Notes: generated from the letters alone by a model not told the origin. A stretch of 64,000 nucleotides of DNA from Sphingomonas sp. PP-CE-1G-424 (GCF_004341085.1 NZ_SLXW01000001.1:992001-1056000); one strand, 5' to 3'; shown: positions 7,714-16,241, numbered from the stretch's first letter. A program made the numbers and translations.

Positions 7714-8700
7714 TTGAGGATGATCGAGGTTAGTCTTTGCGATACAGCGGAGATGATCATGATCCTACCGGGCGGAGATCCTGCCGACACGCGTTACGAT
7801 ACCGGGATCGCCGCGGTCCTTGTCGCGAGTGCGGACGCGCCCGACCGGTTCGCCGCCGCACTCGCCGCGATGGAGGGGCGCGTGGTCGGCAGGATCGACT
7901 GGCAGGCGCCGTTCGGCCTGCACGCCACACCGCAGGTCGTCGTGGTCGAGACCGCGGGGGTGGACGTCACGGTCCTCGCCGAACACCTGCCGCGGATCGT
8001 CGAACGCGCCGCGGTGCTGGAGGCGGGGCTGGTGGTCGCGATGGGGAGCGACCAGATCGACGCGGTCGCGGCGGCGACGCTCGGCGGCGGGACGATCCTG
8101 CTGGTCGATCCGAACGTGGCGGACTGCGTCGCGGCGATCGTCGTCGCCGCCGAGCGCGTGCGCAGTCCCGCGGGCGTATTCGATGTCGGGCGCGAGACCG
8201 ATGGGACGCGGCTGGAACGGCTTAACACCGAGGTGGCACGGATAGCAGAGGCGCTGGCACGACTGACGCGCGCGGAGATCGAGGGCGATGCCTCCACAGC
8301 GCCGATCGTCGGCGATCGGACGAACCGCTACGGCGCGCCACCGTCGCTGGCCGAGCCGAGCGCCGCCGATGTCCGGCGGGCGATCCGGGCGCGGCGGCTG
8401 CGCGATCAGTTCTTCGGCACCGCATTGTTCGAGGATCCGGGCTGGGACATGCTGCTCGATCTCTACGCCGCCGAACTGGAGCGGGGACGCGTATCGGTCT
8501 CCAGCTTGTGCATCGCCGCCGCGGTCGCGCCGACCACCGCGTTGCGCTGGATCGCGCGGATGACCGACACCGGGCTGTTCGAACGCCGCCCCGACCTGCA
8601 CGACCGGCGGCGCGCGTTCATGGTGCTGTCGGACCGCGCGAGCGAGGCGATGCGCGGGTATATCCTGGCCACCAGAGGCGCCGACCTGCGGATTCCGTGA
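7714..8700 (+). CDS. Winged-helix (MarR-like) transcriptional regulator with long N-terminal domain
   Basis: Up to 328 residues. The C-terminal 90 residues (SVSSLCIAAAVAPTTALRWIARM, then GLFERRPDLHDRRRAFMVLSD) look like a winged helix-turn-helix with a basic wing, of the MarR kind. The N-terminal 150 residues are alpha/beta and rich in VVVVE/ILLVD strands, a possible sensor or pseudo-receiver; I do not recognise it. The start is unsure: TTG at 7714, ATG at 7720 or ATG at 7753; the last follows GCGGAG closely. It stands alone between pntB and the tRNA. Ligand and targets are unknown. Confidence 0.7.
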   Translation: MRMIEVSLCDTAEMIMILPGGDPADTRYDTGIAAVLVASADAPDRFAAALAAMEGRVVGRIDWQAPFGLHATPQVVVVETAGVDVTVLAEHLPRIVERAAVLEAGLVVAMGSDQIDAVAAATLGGGTILLVDPNVADCVAAIVVAAERVRSPAGVFDVGRETDGTRLERLNTEVARIAEALARLTRAEIEGDASTAPIVGDRTNRYGAPPSLAEPSAADVRRAIRARRLRDQFFGTALFEDPGWDMLLDLYAAELERGRVSVSSLCIAAAVAPTTALRWIARMTDTGLFERRPDLHDRRRAFMVLSDRASEAMRGYILATRGADLRIP

Positions 8701-8763
8701 CGGTCCGCGCCCTTTTAGCTTGCCCCCGCCGCCCGGCTTTGGCATCGGACATTCACCCGAGAG

Positions 8764-8839
8764 GGGCGATTAGCTCAGTTGGTAGAGCGTCTCGTTTACA
8801 CCGAGAATGTCGGCGGTTCGAGCCCGTCATCGCCCACCA
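8764..8839 (+). tRNA. tRNA-Val (anticodon TAC)
   Basis: A 76-base cloverleaf. The acceptor stem GGGCGAT pairs with ATCGCCC, the D arm is GCTCAGTTGGTAGAGC, the anticodon stem TCTCG/CGAGA encloses TTTACAC with anticodon TAC, the T loop is GGTTCGAGCC, and CCA is encoded at 8837-8839. The last part of the gene is repeated at 9940-9950 (see findings). Confidence 0.97.
8828..8838 (+). repeat. Possible attachment site, tRNA-side copy
   Basis: CATCGCCCACC at the tRNA-Val 3' end is identical to 9940-9950. Direct repeats of a tRNA 3' end are the usual footprint of tyrosine-integrase insertion. No integrase remains, so this is inference. Confidence 0.35.
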
Positions 8840-9156
8840 TCCTTTTCCTTTGACCATGCTGCGCTGTCAGTGCCGGCATGGGCCGGCAACACGAACTCCG
8901 GCGAATTTTTACCGTTGGTCGCGGTCGGCCGGGCCTCGATCCTCTTCGTGCGGACGCCGGGCCAAAGCGAGTTTGCCGTCTCGAAGGGTCGGGACGCTTA
9001 CGTTCAACGCGGCGAACGCCGCCAACGCGATCATCCGCAACGAGATCACCTTCACGACTAAGGTGGCGGCGCGCGCGGTGCCGGGCAACGCGATGGGATA
9101 TCGATACCTACTTGGTCACCGAGCTTCGGTGCGACGTCGAGCGGGTCTCGCGCGCA
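8840..9156. other. Gene-poor stretch after tRNA-Val
   Basis: No convincing gene. One frame (about 8985-9110) reads like a relic of a protein (FNAANAANAIIRNEITFTTK), but it has no start of its own and runs through the tRNA gene upstream. It lies within a segment bounded by a copy of the tRNA 3' end and may be the remains of an inserted element. Confidence 0.4.
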
Positions 9157-9372
9157 CTACAGTATCAGTTCCTGACCTGCTTCTCCGAACGTTTGCAGAA
9201 TATAGTCGGGGACCGGCATTCCGGCAGCGTCGTCCATTTCTGCGGCGCTTGAACCGTTGCCGATAGCGACCTCATACCATCGATCGGCCAGCTCCTCTGC
9301 ATCTGCCCGAGTCATCGGCTCGCGGGTTTGCTCCAGTATCATGTCGTTGAGAATGTCTGCGGCGTCTGTCAT
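9157..9372 (-). CDS. Small acidic hypothetical protein
   Basis: 71 residues starting MTDAADILNDMILEQTREPM and ending FGEAGQELIL. It is strongly acidic, predicted helical, and has no membrane segment or signal peptide. A longer form from 9441 is open, but the sequence from 9372 reads as the natural unit. I recognise no family. It lies in the gene-poor segment next to tRNA-Val, so it may be accessory cargo; the reading could also be chance, though the amino-acid composition is protein-like. Confidence 0.45.
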   Translation of the reverse strand: MTDAADILNDMILEQTREPMTRADAEELADRWYEVAIGNGSSAAEMDDAAGMPVPDYILQTFGEAGQELIL

Positions 9373-9954
9373 CGGGCTCTCGTCGTCGGGGTCGTCGATA
9401 GCCAAACGCCTGAAAAACGATATCGGCGTCCACCCGAGCATTTGTAATCACCAGTAACGCTCAGCGGCGAGCGTAGCGGAGCTGGTCGCCGCGCCAACGC
9501 AGGGACCGGCCTTCGCCACAATCGAGAGGATCGCGGTCAGCTGACGGCTGCCGATCGGCGCTAGCCGAAACGATACTCCCGATCCTGTCAGGCGTGCAGG
9601 TCGTGGCGATATGCCGCAACTTATCGATCGGTGGACGCCTGGAACAGTGTCGTGTCTGATCTGGTCGAGGTGGGGCCGGCGCTTCGGCCATTCATCGGAG
9701 GGCGGAGCGGAGCGCGGTCTTTGCCCCGCGACGCTGTCTGCGAGGAACCTTACGACCCCTTCGCGTTCCCCCAGACGCAGGCGGACCAATGCGACGCCGG
9801 TGCGGGCGAGCGCTAAATCCCGCTTATTGCGGCAGGCCGTTCTGGCAAGGGAGGCAGCCGATCGCACAAGAGGCAACCAGAAGCACTGAATCGCCATTTC
9901 TAAGAAGGCGAGGCTGTTCCTCGGGCCCGCGTGCAGGGCCATCGCCCACCGCCC
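9373..9954. other. Gene-poor stretch with no supported gene
   Basis: An open frame on the minus strand (9448-9942, 164 codons) lacks a recognisable domain, has an arginine/serine-rich composition like an out-of-frame reading, and gets no support from codon pattern. An 11-base copy of the tRNA-Val 3' end lies at 9940-9950. Confidence 0.4.
9940..9950 (+). repeat. Possible attachment site, distal copy
   Basis: CATCGCCCACC, identical to the tRNA-Val 3' end at 8828-8838, lies just before the stop of the XRE-family regulator gene. The 1.1 kb between the two copies contains almost no recognisable genes. Confidence 0.35.
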
Positions 9955-10575
9955 TCAAAGATCGCGGATCAGTCGCACTGCGACTGCGAGCCAGCCGGGA
10001 TCTTCGATCTTCAGGGATTGCGAACCGGTATTCGGCGGTAACAGCGTCACCGCGCCACCGACGGCGACCAGTCTGCCGAACGCGAACCGGCCTGCGGGTT
10101 GCGGGACGAGGACGTCGCGATTGAGCGCCGTTGCGAAATCGGCGGGGGCCAGCATCGCGCACCAGATCACGTCACCGGTGCGATAGTCGCCGACCCCGCC
10201 CGCGACGGTGATCGCGATCTGGCCCGGCGCGACCTGAGGCGGTGGTACCGTCGTGGTGCGACGCGGTGCGTGGGCGCCGCGGTCGTCCAGGATCGCGGCA
10301 ACGGGCGGGTCGGTACGGTCCGGCAAGGTCACGAGATCGCTCGCCTCGACGCCCAGCGCCGCGGCGATCCGGTTGAGCCAGCCGATCGAGACGGTGCGCG
10401 TGCCGGTCTCCAGCCGCCCGATAGTCTGCGCCGTGGTCGGTGGATCGCAACGCCTGGAGACGTCCTCCAGCGTCAGCCCCTTGGCGCGCCGGACTTCGCG
10501 GATGGCGGTGATCATTGCAATGCGATCATCGAACGACTCCAAACCAGATGGGTTATTCTTCTGTCCTACAACCAT
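9955..10575 (-). CDS. XRE-family helix-turn-helix transcriptional regulator
   Basis: 206 residues from the ATG at 10575, or 186 from the ATG at 10515, which is equally plausible because the HTH begins right after it (ITAIREVRRAKGLTLEDVSRR, then TIGRLETGTRTVSIGWLNRIAAALGV). The C-terminal half (about 110-206) is beta-rich (GQIAITVAGGVGDYRTGDVIW), resembling a small regulatory cap domain. It is divergent from a DUF6456 gene with only a few bases between the longest forms, so the two share a control region. The regulated genes are unknown; autoregulation is likely. Confidence 0.8.
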   Translation of the reverse strand: MVVGQKNNPSGLESFDDRIAMITAIREVRRAKGLTLEDVSRRCDPPTTAQTIGRLETGTRTVSIGWLNRIAAALGVEASDLVTLPDRTDPPVAAILDDRGAHAPRRTTTVPPPQVAPGQIAITVAGGVGDYRTGDVIWCAMLAPADFATALNRDVLVPQPAGRFAFGRLVAVGGAVTLLPPNTGSQSLKIEDPGWLAVAVRLIRDL

Positions 10576-10614
10576 GCAGATATGGCAACCGCCAAGCGCA
10601 ACGGGAGATGGCGG

Positions 10615-11079
10615 ATGCGCGAACTGGTAGAGCGGACGGTCGATTCGGAGGGTGTTCCACAGCAGACCGGCACGCGTCGCGGCCGTACCGTCACCGTGAA
10701 CCTCGCGGAGTCGCCGCTCGGGTGGCTGCGGTCGCGCGCGCTGATCGACGCGAGGCAGTTCGAGGCGGGGGAGCGGTTGCGCGCGGACTACGAACGCGCG
10801 TCGATTGCGCCCAGCGTGACGATGCGCTGGGCGGAGCGCGTCGATGGGGGAGGCCATGATGGGCTCGATCCGACGTCGGCGCAGATCGCGGCGAAGCGTC
10901 GGTTCGACGAAGCGCTGGCGGCTGCGGGGCCGGGGCTGGCGGATATTCTTTGGCGGGTGGTTTGCGCGGGGGAGGGGCTGCCGGTGGCCGAGAAGGCGTT
11001 GCAATGGCCGGCGCGCGCGGGGCGGGTCGTGCTGACGCTCGCGCTCGATCGGTTGGCCGCGCATTACGGGATCGGTTAG
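10615..11079 (+). CDS. DUF6456 domain protein
   Basis: 154 residues from the ATG at 10615, which follows GGGAG six bases upstream; an in-frame ATG at 10582 is also possible. The body matches DUF6456: ESPLGWLRSRALIDARQFEAGERLRADYERA, SVTMRWAERV, GPGLADILWRVVC and a C-terminal WPARAGRVVLTLALDRLAAHYG. The family is largely alphaproteobacterial and often linked to helix-turn-helix proteins; its biochemical role is not established. No membrane segment or enzyme motif is visible. It is divergently paired with the XRE regulator, which suggests a common regulatory function. Confidence 0.75.
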   Translation: MRELVERTVDSEGVPQQTGTRRGRTVTVNLAESPLGWLRSRALIDARQFEAGERLRADYERASIAPSVTMRWAERVDGGGHDGLDPTSAQIAAKRRFDEALAAAGPGLADILWRVVCAGEGLPVAEKALQWPARAGRVVLTLALDRLAAHYGIG

Positions 11080-11118
11080 GCGCTCGCATTGGTGCGCGGG
11101 TGGCACTAAGTGTCGAGC

Positions 11119-12057
11119 ATGCGCTTCGACCTCATCAAATGCCACGGTTCCGGTAACGACTTTCCGCTGATCGACGCGCGTGCGTCGACGCTCGGCGATG
11201 CGGCTTGGGCTGCCGTCTCGCGTGCGCTGGCGGATCGCAACGGGCCGGTTGGTGGTGACGGGCTCTTGCTGCTGACCGGCGGCGACGCGACCCATGCGTT
11301 CGGCATGCGGATGTTCAATTCGGATGGCAGCGAGTCTGAGACGTGCCTCAACGGCCTGCGCTGCGTCGCGCGCGCGGGGTTCGCGGCCACGGGTGCCGAG
11401 ACTGCTATGGCGCTGCTGAAGACGAGCAACGCGGCCGTTCAGCGCGATGCGGATATTGCCGAGGGCGTGTTCACCGTTCGCGAGATCGCCGGCCCCGCAT
11501 CTCTGGATGCCACGGCGTGGCCAATCCATGTCGGGACCGATCGCATCGTCGATACGCCGATCGCGCCCTTGCCCACGGACCGCGCCTTCACGGCGGTGGC
11601 GATGCCCAACCCCCATCTCGTGACGTTCGTGGATGCCATCGACGAGGCCGAGCTCGTCCGCGTCGGCGAGGCGTGCGAGGCCGCGCCCGACTGGCTGCCC
11701 AATCGCGCGAACGTCAGTTTCGTCGAGGTCCGTGGCCACGACCTGTTCGTGCGGACGTTCGAGCGCGGCGTCGGCCTGACCGACAGTTGTGGCAGCGCGA
11801 TGGCGGCCTCGACCTATGCCGCGTGCCTGACCGGGCGGATCGCGTACGACACGCCAACCACTGTCTTCAACAAGGGCGGTCTGGTCCGTGCCGAGGCGAG
11901 CGAGGCGGCGATGGTGACGCTGTCGGGCAATGCGACGTTCGAGTGGACCGGCACGATCGAGGTCGATCTCGACACTGCAACCGCGAGCGACCTGGTCGTC
12001 ACGCGGCGTCACGACGATGAGATCGCGGCCTGGGCGGGACTTCTCGCGACGATCTGA
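11119..12057 (+). CDS. dapF: Diaminopimelate epimerase-like protein
   Basis: 312 residues with the two-lobed DapF fold signature: KCHGSGNDF at the N-terminus, a first active-site cysteine at Cys76 (ETCLNGLRC), MPNPHLVTFVD in the middle, and a second cysteine in TDSCGSAMAAS. DapF interconverts LL- and meso-diaminopimelate for lysine and peptidoglycan synthesis. Both active-site loops deviate from the usual CGNG and CG(S/T)GACA forms, so this may be a paralogue with another substrate. The start is ATG 11119 or GTG 11110; neither has a clear ribosome site. It begins about 40 bases after the DUF6456 gene. Confidence 0.7.
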   Translation: MRFDLIKCHGSGNDFPLIDARASTLGDAAWAAVSRALADRNGPVGGDGLLLLTGGDATHAFGMRMFNSDGSESETCLNGLRCVARAGFAATGAETAMALLKTSNAAVQRDADIAEGVFTVREIAGPASLDATAWPIHVGTDRIVDTPIAPLPTDRAFTAVAMPNPHLVTFVDAIDEAELVRVGEACEAAPDWLPNRANVSFVEVRGHDLFVRTFERGVGLTDSCGSAMAASTYAACLTGRIAYDTPTTVFNKGGLVRAEASEAAMVTLSGNATFEWTGTIEVDLDTATASDLVVTRRHDDEIAAWAGLLATI

Positions 12058-12141
12058 ACGCCGGCTGCGTCCGCGCTCGCGGCGCGCGCGTATCTCCCCG
12101 CAGTGGCGCCGCACACCGGCTCCGCACGCAGGAGAGAAGCC

Positions 12142-12696
12142 ATGAACCACTTCATTCGTACCGCGATCGTCGCGGCCGCCGTTGCCGTCAGCGGCAGCGC
12201 CATCGTCGCAGCGCAGACCAACCCGATGGTCGGCGGCGCCGCGATGTATCCGACCAAGACGATCGTCGAGAACGCGGTCAATTCGAAGGATCACACGACG
12301 CTGGTCGCCGCGGTCAAGGCCGCCGGCCTGGTCGAGACGCTGTCGGGCCCGGGTCCGTTCACCGTGTTCGCGCCGACCAACGCGGCGTTCAAGAAGCTGC
12401 CGGCCGGCACCGTCGACACGCTGCTCAAGCCCGAGAACAAGGCGCAGCTCGCCAGCGTCCTGACCTATCACGTCGTCCCCGGCACGATCACCGCCGCCGA
12501 CATCGCCGCCAAGGCGAAGGCCAATGGCGGCACCGCGACCTACACGACGGTGCAGGGCGAGCCGCTGATGTTCAAGAAGGTCGGCACCGGCTGGGGCATC
12601 ATGGACGGCAAGGGCCACAAGGGCCGCATCACGATCGCCAACGTCATGCAGTCGAACGGCGTGATCCACGTCGTCGACACGGTGATGCTGCCGTAA
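12142..12696 (+). CDS. Secreted fasciclin (FAS1) domain protein
   Basis: 184 residues: a signal peptide (MNHFIRTAIVAAAVAVSGSAIVAAQ, cleavage probably near residue 24) followed by one FAS1 domain. The two FAS1 boxes are seen as GPFTVFAPTNAAFKKLP and VLTYHVVPG, with the terminal NGVIHVVDTVMLP. FAS1 proteins are periplasmic or exported adhesion or matrix proteins; no enzyme activity is known. GGAGAG lies five bases before the ATG, which decides the start over an earlier in-frame one. It is a single gene followed by a REPIN. Confidence 0.92.
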   Translation: MNHFIRTAIVAAAVAVSGSAIVAAQTNPMVGGAAMYPTKTIVENAVNSKDHTTLVAAVKAAGLVETLSGPGPFTVFAPTNAAFKKLPAGTVDTLLKPENKAQLASVLTYHVVPGTITAADIAAKAKANGGTATYTTVQGEPLMFKKVGTGWGIMDGKGHKGRITIANVMQSNGVIHVVDTVMLP

Positions 12697-12824
12697 TCGG
12701 CGATGCCGAGAGATAGCTGCCTCGCGTTCCCCTGCGAGGCGGTTCTGTCGGGCCCGTTGCCGAGAGGTGACGGGCCCGATTGCGTTTGGGCGCCGTCGCC
12801 CCAGTCCCGTCATCTCACCCCCTC

Positions 12825-12906
12825 CGTCATCCTGACGAAAGTCAGGACCCAGAGCCACGAAGGGCAGCGCTTGTTACCCTGGGTCCTGACTTTCGTCAGG
12901 ATGACG
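12825..12906. repeat. REPIN-like inverted repeat, family C, copy 1
   Basis: Two inverted units, each a CCTGACGAAAGTCAGG hairpin flanked by CGTCAT outside and ACCCAG inside, around a short spacer. Four further copies are at 16042, 25698, 28405 and 45761. It lies between the convergent fasciclin and nucleoside-transporter genes. Confidence 0.9.
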
Positions 12907-12921
12907 CCGAAAGGGGAAGGT

Positions 12922-14187
12922 TCAGCCGATCAACAGGCCCGCAAGCGCGGCCGACATCAGGTTCGCCAGACTCCCCGCCGCCAGCGCCCGCAGACCGAGC
13001 TTGGCGATCATCGGCCGCTGGTTCGGCGCGAGGCTACCGGTCACCGCCATCTGGATCGCGATCGACGAGAAGTTGGCGAACCCACACAGCGAGAAGGTGA
13101 TGACCGCGATCGTCCGCGGGCTCAGCCCCTGCTGCGTGCCGAGTGAGATGTAGGCGACGAACTCGTTCAGCACGATCTTCTGCCCGAACAGTCCGCCGGC
13201 GATTCCCGCCTCGCTCCACGGCACGTTGAGCAGGAACATGATCGGCGCGAAGACATAGCCGAGCAGCCCCTGAAAGCTCAGCCCCGGCAGCCCGATCATG
13301 TTGCCGAGCCCGCCGAGCAGGCCGTTCGCCAGCGCCACCAGCGCGACAAACGCCAGCACCATCGCACCGACCGCAACCGCCAGCCGCACGCCGGTCTGCG
13401 CGCCCTGCGCCGCCGCCATAATCAAATTGGCAGGCTTCTCTTCGTCATGCGTGGCCTGCGGCATCGGTTCGCCCGCGGACGATTCACCGGGCAGGTCGCC
13501 GAGCGCGAGTTCGCCTTCGGGTGGCATCACGCGGTCGGGCATGATGATCTTCGCCATCAGGATTCCGCCCGGCGCCGCCATGAAGCTCGCCGCGAGCAGG
13601 TAATCGATCCGGATCCCCATCGACGCGTACGCCGCGAGGATCGTGCCCGCGACGCCGGCCATGCCGCTGGTCATCACGGTGAACAGCTGCGCCGGGGTGA
13701 GGCCTGCGAGATACGGCCGGATCACCAGCGGCGATTCGCTCTGGCCGACGAAGATGTTCGCCGCCGCACACAGCGATTCGACCTTCGAGACGCCGATGAC
13801 CCTCTCGATGCCGCCGCCGACCCAGCGCACCACCAGCTGCATGATGCCGAGATAATAGAGGATCGAGACGAGGCTAGCGAAGAAGATGATCACCGGCAGC
13901 GCGGCGATCGCAAAGCTCTGGCCGCCGATCTCGGGCGTCGCCATCTTGCCGAACAGGAATTCGGTGCCCTTCTGCGAATAGCCGAGCAGGTTGGCGACGC
14001 CGCCAGACATCTCGCCGAGCACGACCTTGCCGAAGCTTGAATACAGCACGAGCACCGCGATCCCAGCCTGCAACGCGAACGCGGCGCCGACGATACGCAA
14101 GCGGATCGCACGGCGGTCGCTCGACAACAGCACGGCAATGCCCAGGATGACGGCGATGCCCGCCAAACCGATGAAGAGTCTTTCCAT
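12922..14187 (-). CDS. Concentrative nucleoside transporter (CNT / NupC family)
   Basis: 421 residues, hydrophobic throughout with about nine or ten membrane helices. Diagnostic segments are SLVSILYYLGIMQLVVRWVG, ANIFVGQSESPLVIRPYL (the substrate-binding region) and GFANFSSIAIQMAVTGSLAPNQRP near the C-terminus. It should take up nucleosides with protons or sodium across the inner membrane. A loop around residues 235-260 is charged. The start ATG at 14187 gives the usual N-terminus (MERLFIGLAGIAVILG). It stands alone, divergent from the YhhQ-type gene. Confidence 0.93.
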   Translation of the reverse strand: MERLFIGLAGIAVILGIAVLLSSDRRAIRLRIVGAAFALQAGIAVLVLYSSFGKVVLGEMSGGVANLLGYSQKGTEFLFGKMATPEIGGQSFAIAALPVIIFFASLVSILYYLGIMQLVVRWVGGGIERVIGVSKVESLCAAANIFVGQSESPLVIRPYLAGLTPAQLFTVMTSGMAGVAGTILAAYASMGIRIDYLLAASFMAAPGGILMAKIIMPDRVMPPEGELALGDLPGESSAGEPMPQATHDEEKPANLIMAAAQGAQTGVRLAVAVGAMVLAFVALVALANGLLGGLGNMIGLPGLSFQGLLGYVFAPIMFLLNVPWSEAGIAGGLFGQKIVLNEFVAYISLGTQQGLSPRTIAVITFSLCGFANFSSIAIQMAVTGSLAPNQRPMIAKLGLRALAAGSLANLMSAALAGLLIG

Positions 14188-14332
14188 GGACGCCCTGCGT
14201 TTTCTTGCGATGACACGCGCCGCCCCCCGGCGGCACAAGTGACCGACATGACACGCGAGCGGCGCGCTCGCCAGTTATTTGAAGCGCGCTAGTCATTTGA
14301 CGGCGCGCGCGTTTTCGCTAGCGTCCCCGGCG

Positions 14333-14980
14333 ATGGATAAGCCTATTCCCGCGTTTCCGCGTTCGCTCTTCGTTTTTTCGGTCCTGTACGGCGGCATGGT
14401 GTGCATCGCCGGCGTGTTGGGGGTGAAGCAGGTCGCGCTCGGCCCGCTCGCGGTCGAGGCAGGGATCTTCGGGTTCCTGCTGCTCGTAGTGCTGAGCAGC
14501 GCGATCGCCGAGCTGCACGGCCAGAAGACTGCGACGTTCCTGGTGCGTCTCGGCTTTATCCCGCTGCTGGTGTCGGCCGCGCTGATTCACCTGGTGCTCG
14601 CCCTGCCACACGATCCGGGGATGTACCCGCCCGCGGTCGACGCGTTTCCGATCGTCGTCGGGCAAAGCTCGCGGATGATGATCGCGGGGCTGATCTCGTA
14701 CGGGATCTCGCAGACGCTCAACGTGCTGATCTTCTCGAAGCTGTCGGGACAGGTCGGCAGCGGCGAGGGCAAGCTGGTGTGGCTGCGCGGCATGATCGCG
14801 AGCATCATCTCGCAGATCATCGACACGATCCTGTTCATCACCATCTCGTTCCTCGGCGAACGGCCGATCGTCGCGCTGATGGAGGGGCAGATGCTGACCA
14901 AGGTCATACTGTCGATCGTGCTGGTGCCGTTCATGATCACCTTCTTCGTGAAATTGGGACGGCGGTTGGACCGGGCATAA
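14333..14980 (+). CDS. YhhQ / VUT-family transporter (queuosine precursor transporter-like)
   Basis: 215 residues with six or so membrane helices. The pattern (LYGGMVCIAGVLGVKQV, AVEAGIFGFLLLVVLSSAIAELHG, SQIIDTILFITISFLG) is that of the vitamin-uptake-transporter family whose E. coli member YhhQ imports the queuosine precursors preQ0/preQ1. I looked for a preQ1 riboswitch upstream and saw none. The ATG at 14333 precedes the first helix; the ribosome site is weak. It is followed by a family A repeat. Confidence 0.85.
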   Translation: MDKPIPAFPRSLFVFSVLYGGMVCIAGVLGVKQVALGPLAVEAGIFGFLLLVVLSSAIAELHGQKTATFLVRLGFIPLLVSAALIHLVLALPHDPGMYPPAVDAFPIVVGQSSRMMIAGLISYGISQTLNVLIFSKLSGQVGSGEGKLVWLRGMIASIISQIIDTILFITISFLGERPIVALMEGQMLTKVILSIVLVPFMITFFVKLGRRLDRA

Positions 14981-14992
14981 TGTTAGATTTTT

Positions 14993-15098
14993 CCGTTCGT
15001 GCCGAGTAGAGACCGAGCCTGTCGAGGGCTCGTATCGAGGTACAGGTCTCTCGATACGCCATCTCGACGAGTGCTCGATGGCTACTCGAGACGAACGG
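14993..15098. repeat. REPIN-like inverted repeat, family A, copy 2
   Basis: Nearly identical to 232-336: CCGTTCGTGCCGAGTAGAG at the left, GACGAACGG at the right. Its right end contributes the GGAA of the probable argB ribosome site, seven bases before the TTG start. Confidence 0.85.
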
Positions 15099-15105
15099 AA
15101 GTCAG

Positions 15106-16023
15106 TTGACCGATCACACGCCCGATCCCGCCCTGCTCGCCAAGGCGGAAACGCTCACCGAGGCGCTGCCGTATCTGCAGCGCTATGCCGGCAAGACGTT
15201 CGTCGTGAAATACGGCGGCCACGCGATGGGCGACCCGGAATTGCAGCGCGATTTCGCCGAGGACATGGTGCTGCTCAAGGCAGTCGGCATCAACCCGGTG
15301 GTGGTCCACGGTGGCGGGCCACAGATCGGCGCGATGCTCAAGCGTCTGGGCGTCGAATCGCGATTCGTCGACGGCTTGCGCGTCACCGATGCGGAGACCG
15401 CACAGATCGCCGAGATGGTCCTGGCAGGCTCGATCAACAAGGAAATCGTCGGCTGGATCGGCCAGGCGGGCGGCCGCGCGGTCGGAATCTCGGGCAAGGA
15501 CGCCGGCCTCGTCCTCGCGCAGAAAGTCGGCCACGGCCGCGAGCCCGACAAGCTTCAGGGGATCGAGCGCCACGTCGACCTGGGCTTCGTCGGCGAACCG
15601 ATCGCGGTCGACCGGACGATCCTCGACACGCTGATCGCCGCCGACATCATCCCGGTGATCGCACCGATCGGCATCGGCGCCGACGGCCACACGTACAACA
15701 TCAACGCCGACACGATGGCGGGCGCGATCGCCGCCGCGATGGGCGCGGCGCGCTTCTTCCTGCTGACCGATATCGTCGGCGTGCTCGACAAGCAGGGCGA
15801 ACTGCTCACCGACCTCGACCCTGCGCGCATCGCCGAACTGCGCGCCGACGGCACGGTGACCGGCGGCATGATCCCGAAGCTCGACACCTGCGTCGCAGCG
15901 GTCGAATCGGGTGTCGACGCCGCAGTCATCATCGACGGCCGCGTGCCCCACGCGATGCTGCTGGAGATCTTCACCAAGCAGGGTGCAGGCACGCTGGTCA
16001 GCGCCAACGGACGCTCACGGTAG
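15106..16023 (+). CDS. argB: N-acetylglutamate kinase
   Basis: 305 residues. Phosphorylates N-acetyl-L-glutamate, the second step of arginine synthesis, in the cytosol. Motifs of the amino-acid kinase fold are all present: [39 protein letters not shown] and [10 protein letters not shown]. The N-terminal extension of about 30 residues before the first strand is typical of arginine-sensitive hexameric enzymes. The start is a TTG; GGAAG, partly from the neighbouring repeat, precedes it by four bases. No other arg gene is adjacent. Confidence 0.96.
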   Translation: MTDHTPDPALLAKAETLTEALPYLQRYAGKTFVVKYGGHAMGDPELQRDFAEDMVLLKAVGINPVVVHGGGPQIGAMLKRLGVESRFVDGLRVTDAETAQIAEMVLAGSINKEIVGWIGQAGGRAVGISGKDAGLVLAQKVGHGREPDKLQGIERHVDLGFVGEPIAVDRTILDTLIAADIIPVIAPIGIGADGHTYNINADTMAGAIAAAMGAARFFLLTDIVGVLDKQGELLTDLDPARIAELRADGTVTGGMIPKLDTCVAAVESGVDAAVIIDGRVPHAMLLEIFTKQGAGTLVSANGRSR

Positions 16024-16041
16024 GAGGTCGCCCCCCACGCC

Positions 16042-16124
16042 CGTCATCCTGACGAAAGTCAGGACCCAGAGTCACACAGGGTAGCCTTCGTGGCTCTGGA
16101 TCCTGGGTCAAGCCCAGGATGACG
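16042..16124. repeat. REPIN-like inverted repeat, family C, copy 2
   Basis: The left unit CCTGACGAAAGTCAGG matches the other family C copies. The right unit reads CCTGGGTCAAGCCCAGG, a different hairpin in the same frame, so this is a hybrid or mutated copy. Confidence 0.85.
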
Positions 16125-16241
16125 GGGGCGGAGGGCGTCCAACGCGGCTCGAATCATCGGGCGCAGGCCAGCGACACCACAGGCCTTCTCGTTCTCCCTC
16201 GGCCACCTTATATCCGGACCACACCAGCGGAGACCCTTGCC

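Noticed and set aside
8807..9061. An 84-codon plus-strand frame starting inside tRNA-Val
   Set aside because: The start lies within the tRNA gene and the sequence has no family resemblance.
9448..9942. A 164-codon minus-strand frame in the gene-poor segment
   Set aside because: No domain, Arg/Ser-rich, no ribosome site. Kept as unassigned sequence rather than a gene.
14238..14332. Possible preQ1 riboswitch ahead of the YhhQ-type gene
   Set aside because: No recognisable preQ1 aptamer; only a simple GC-rich hairpin (CGAGCGGCGCGCTCG).
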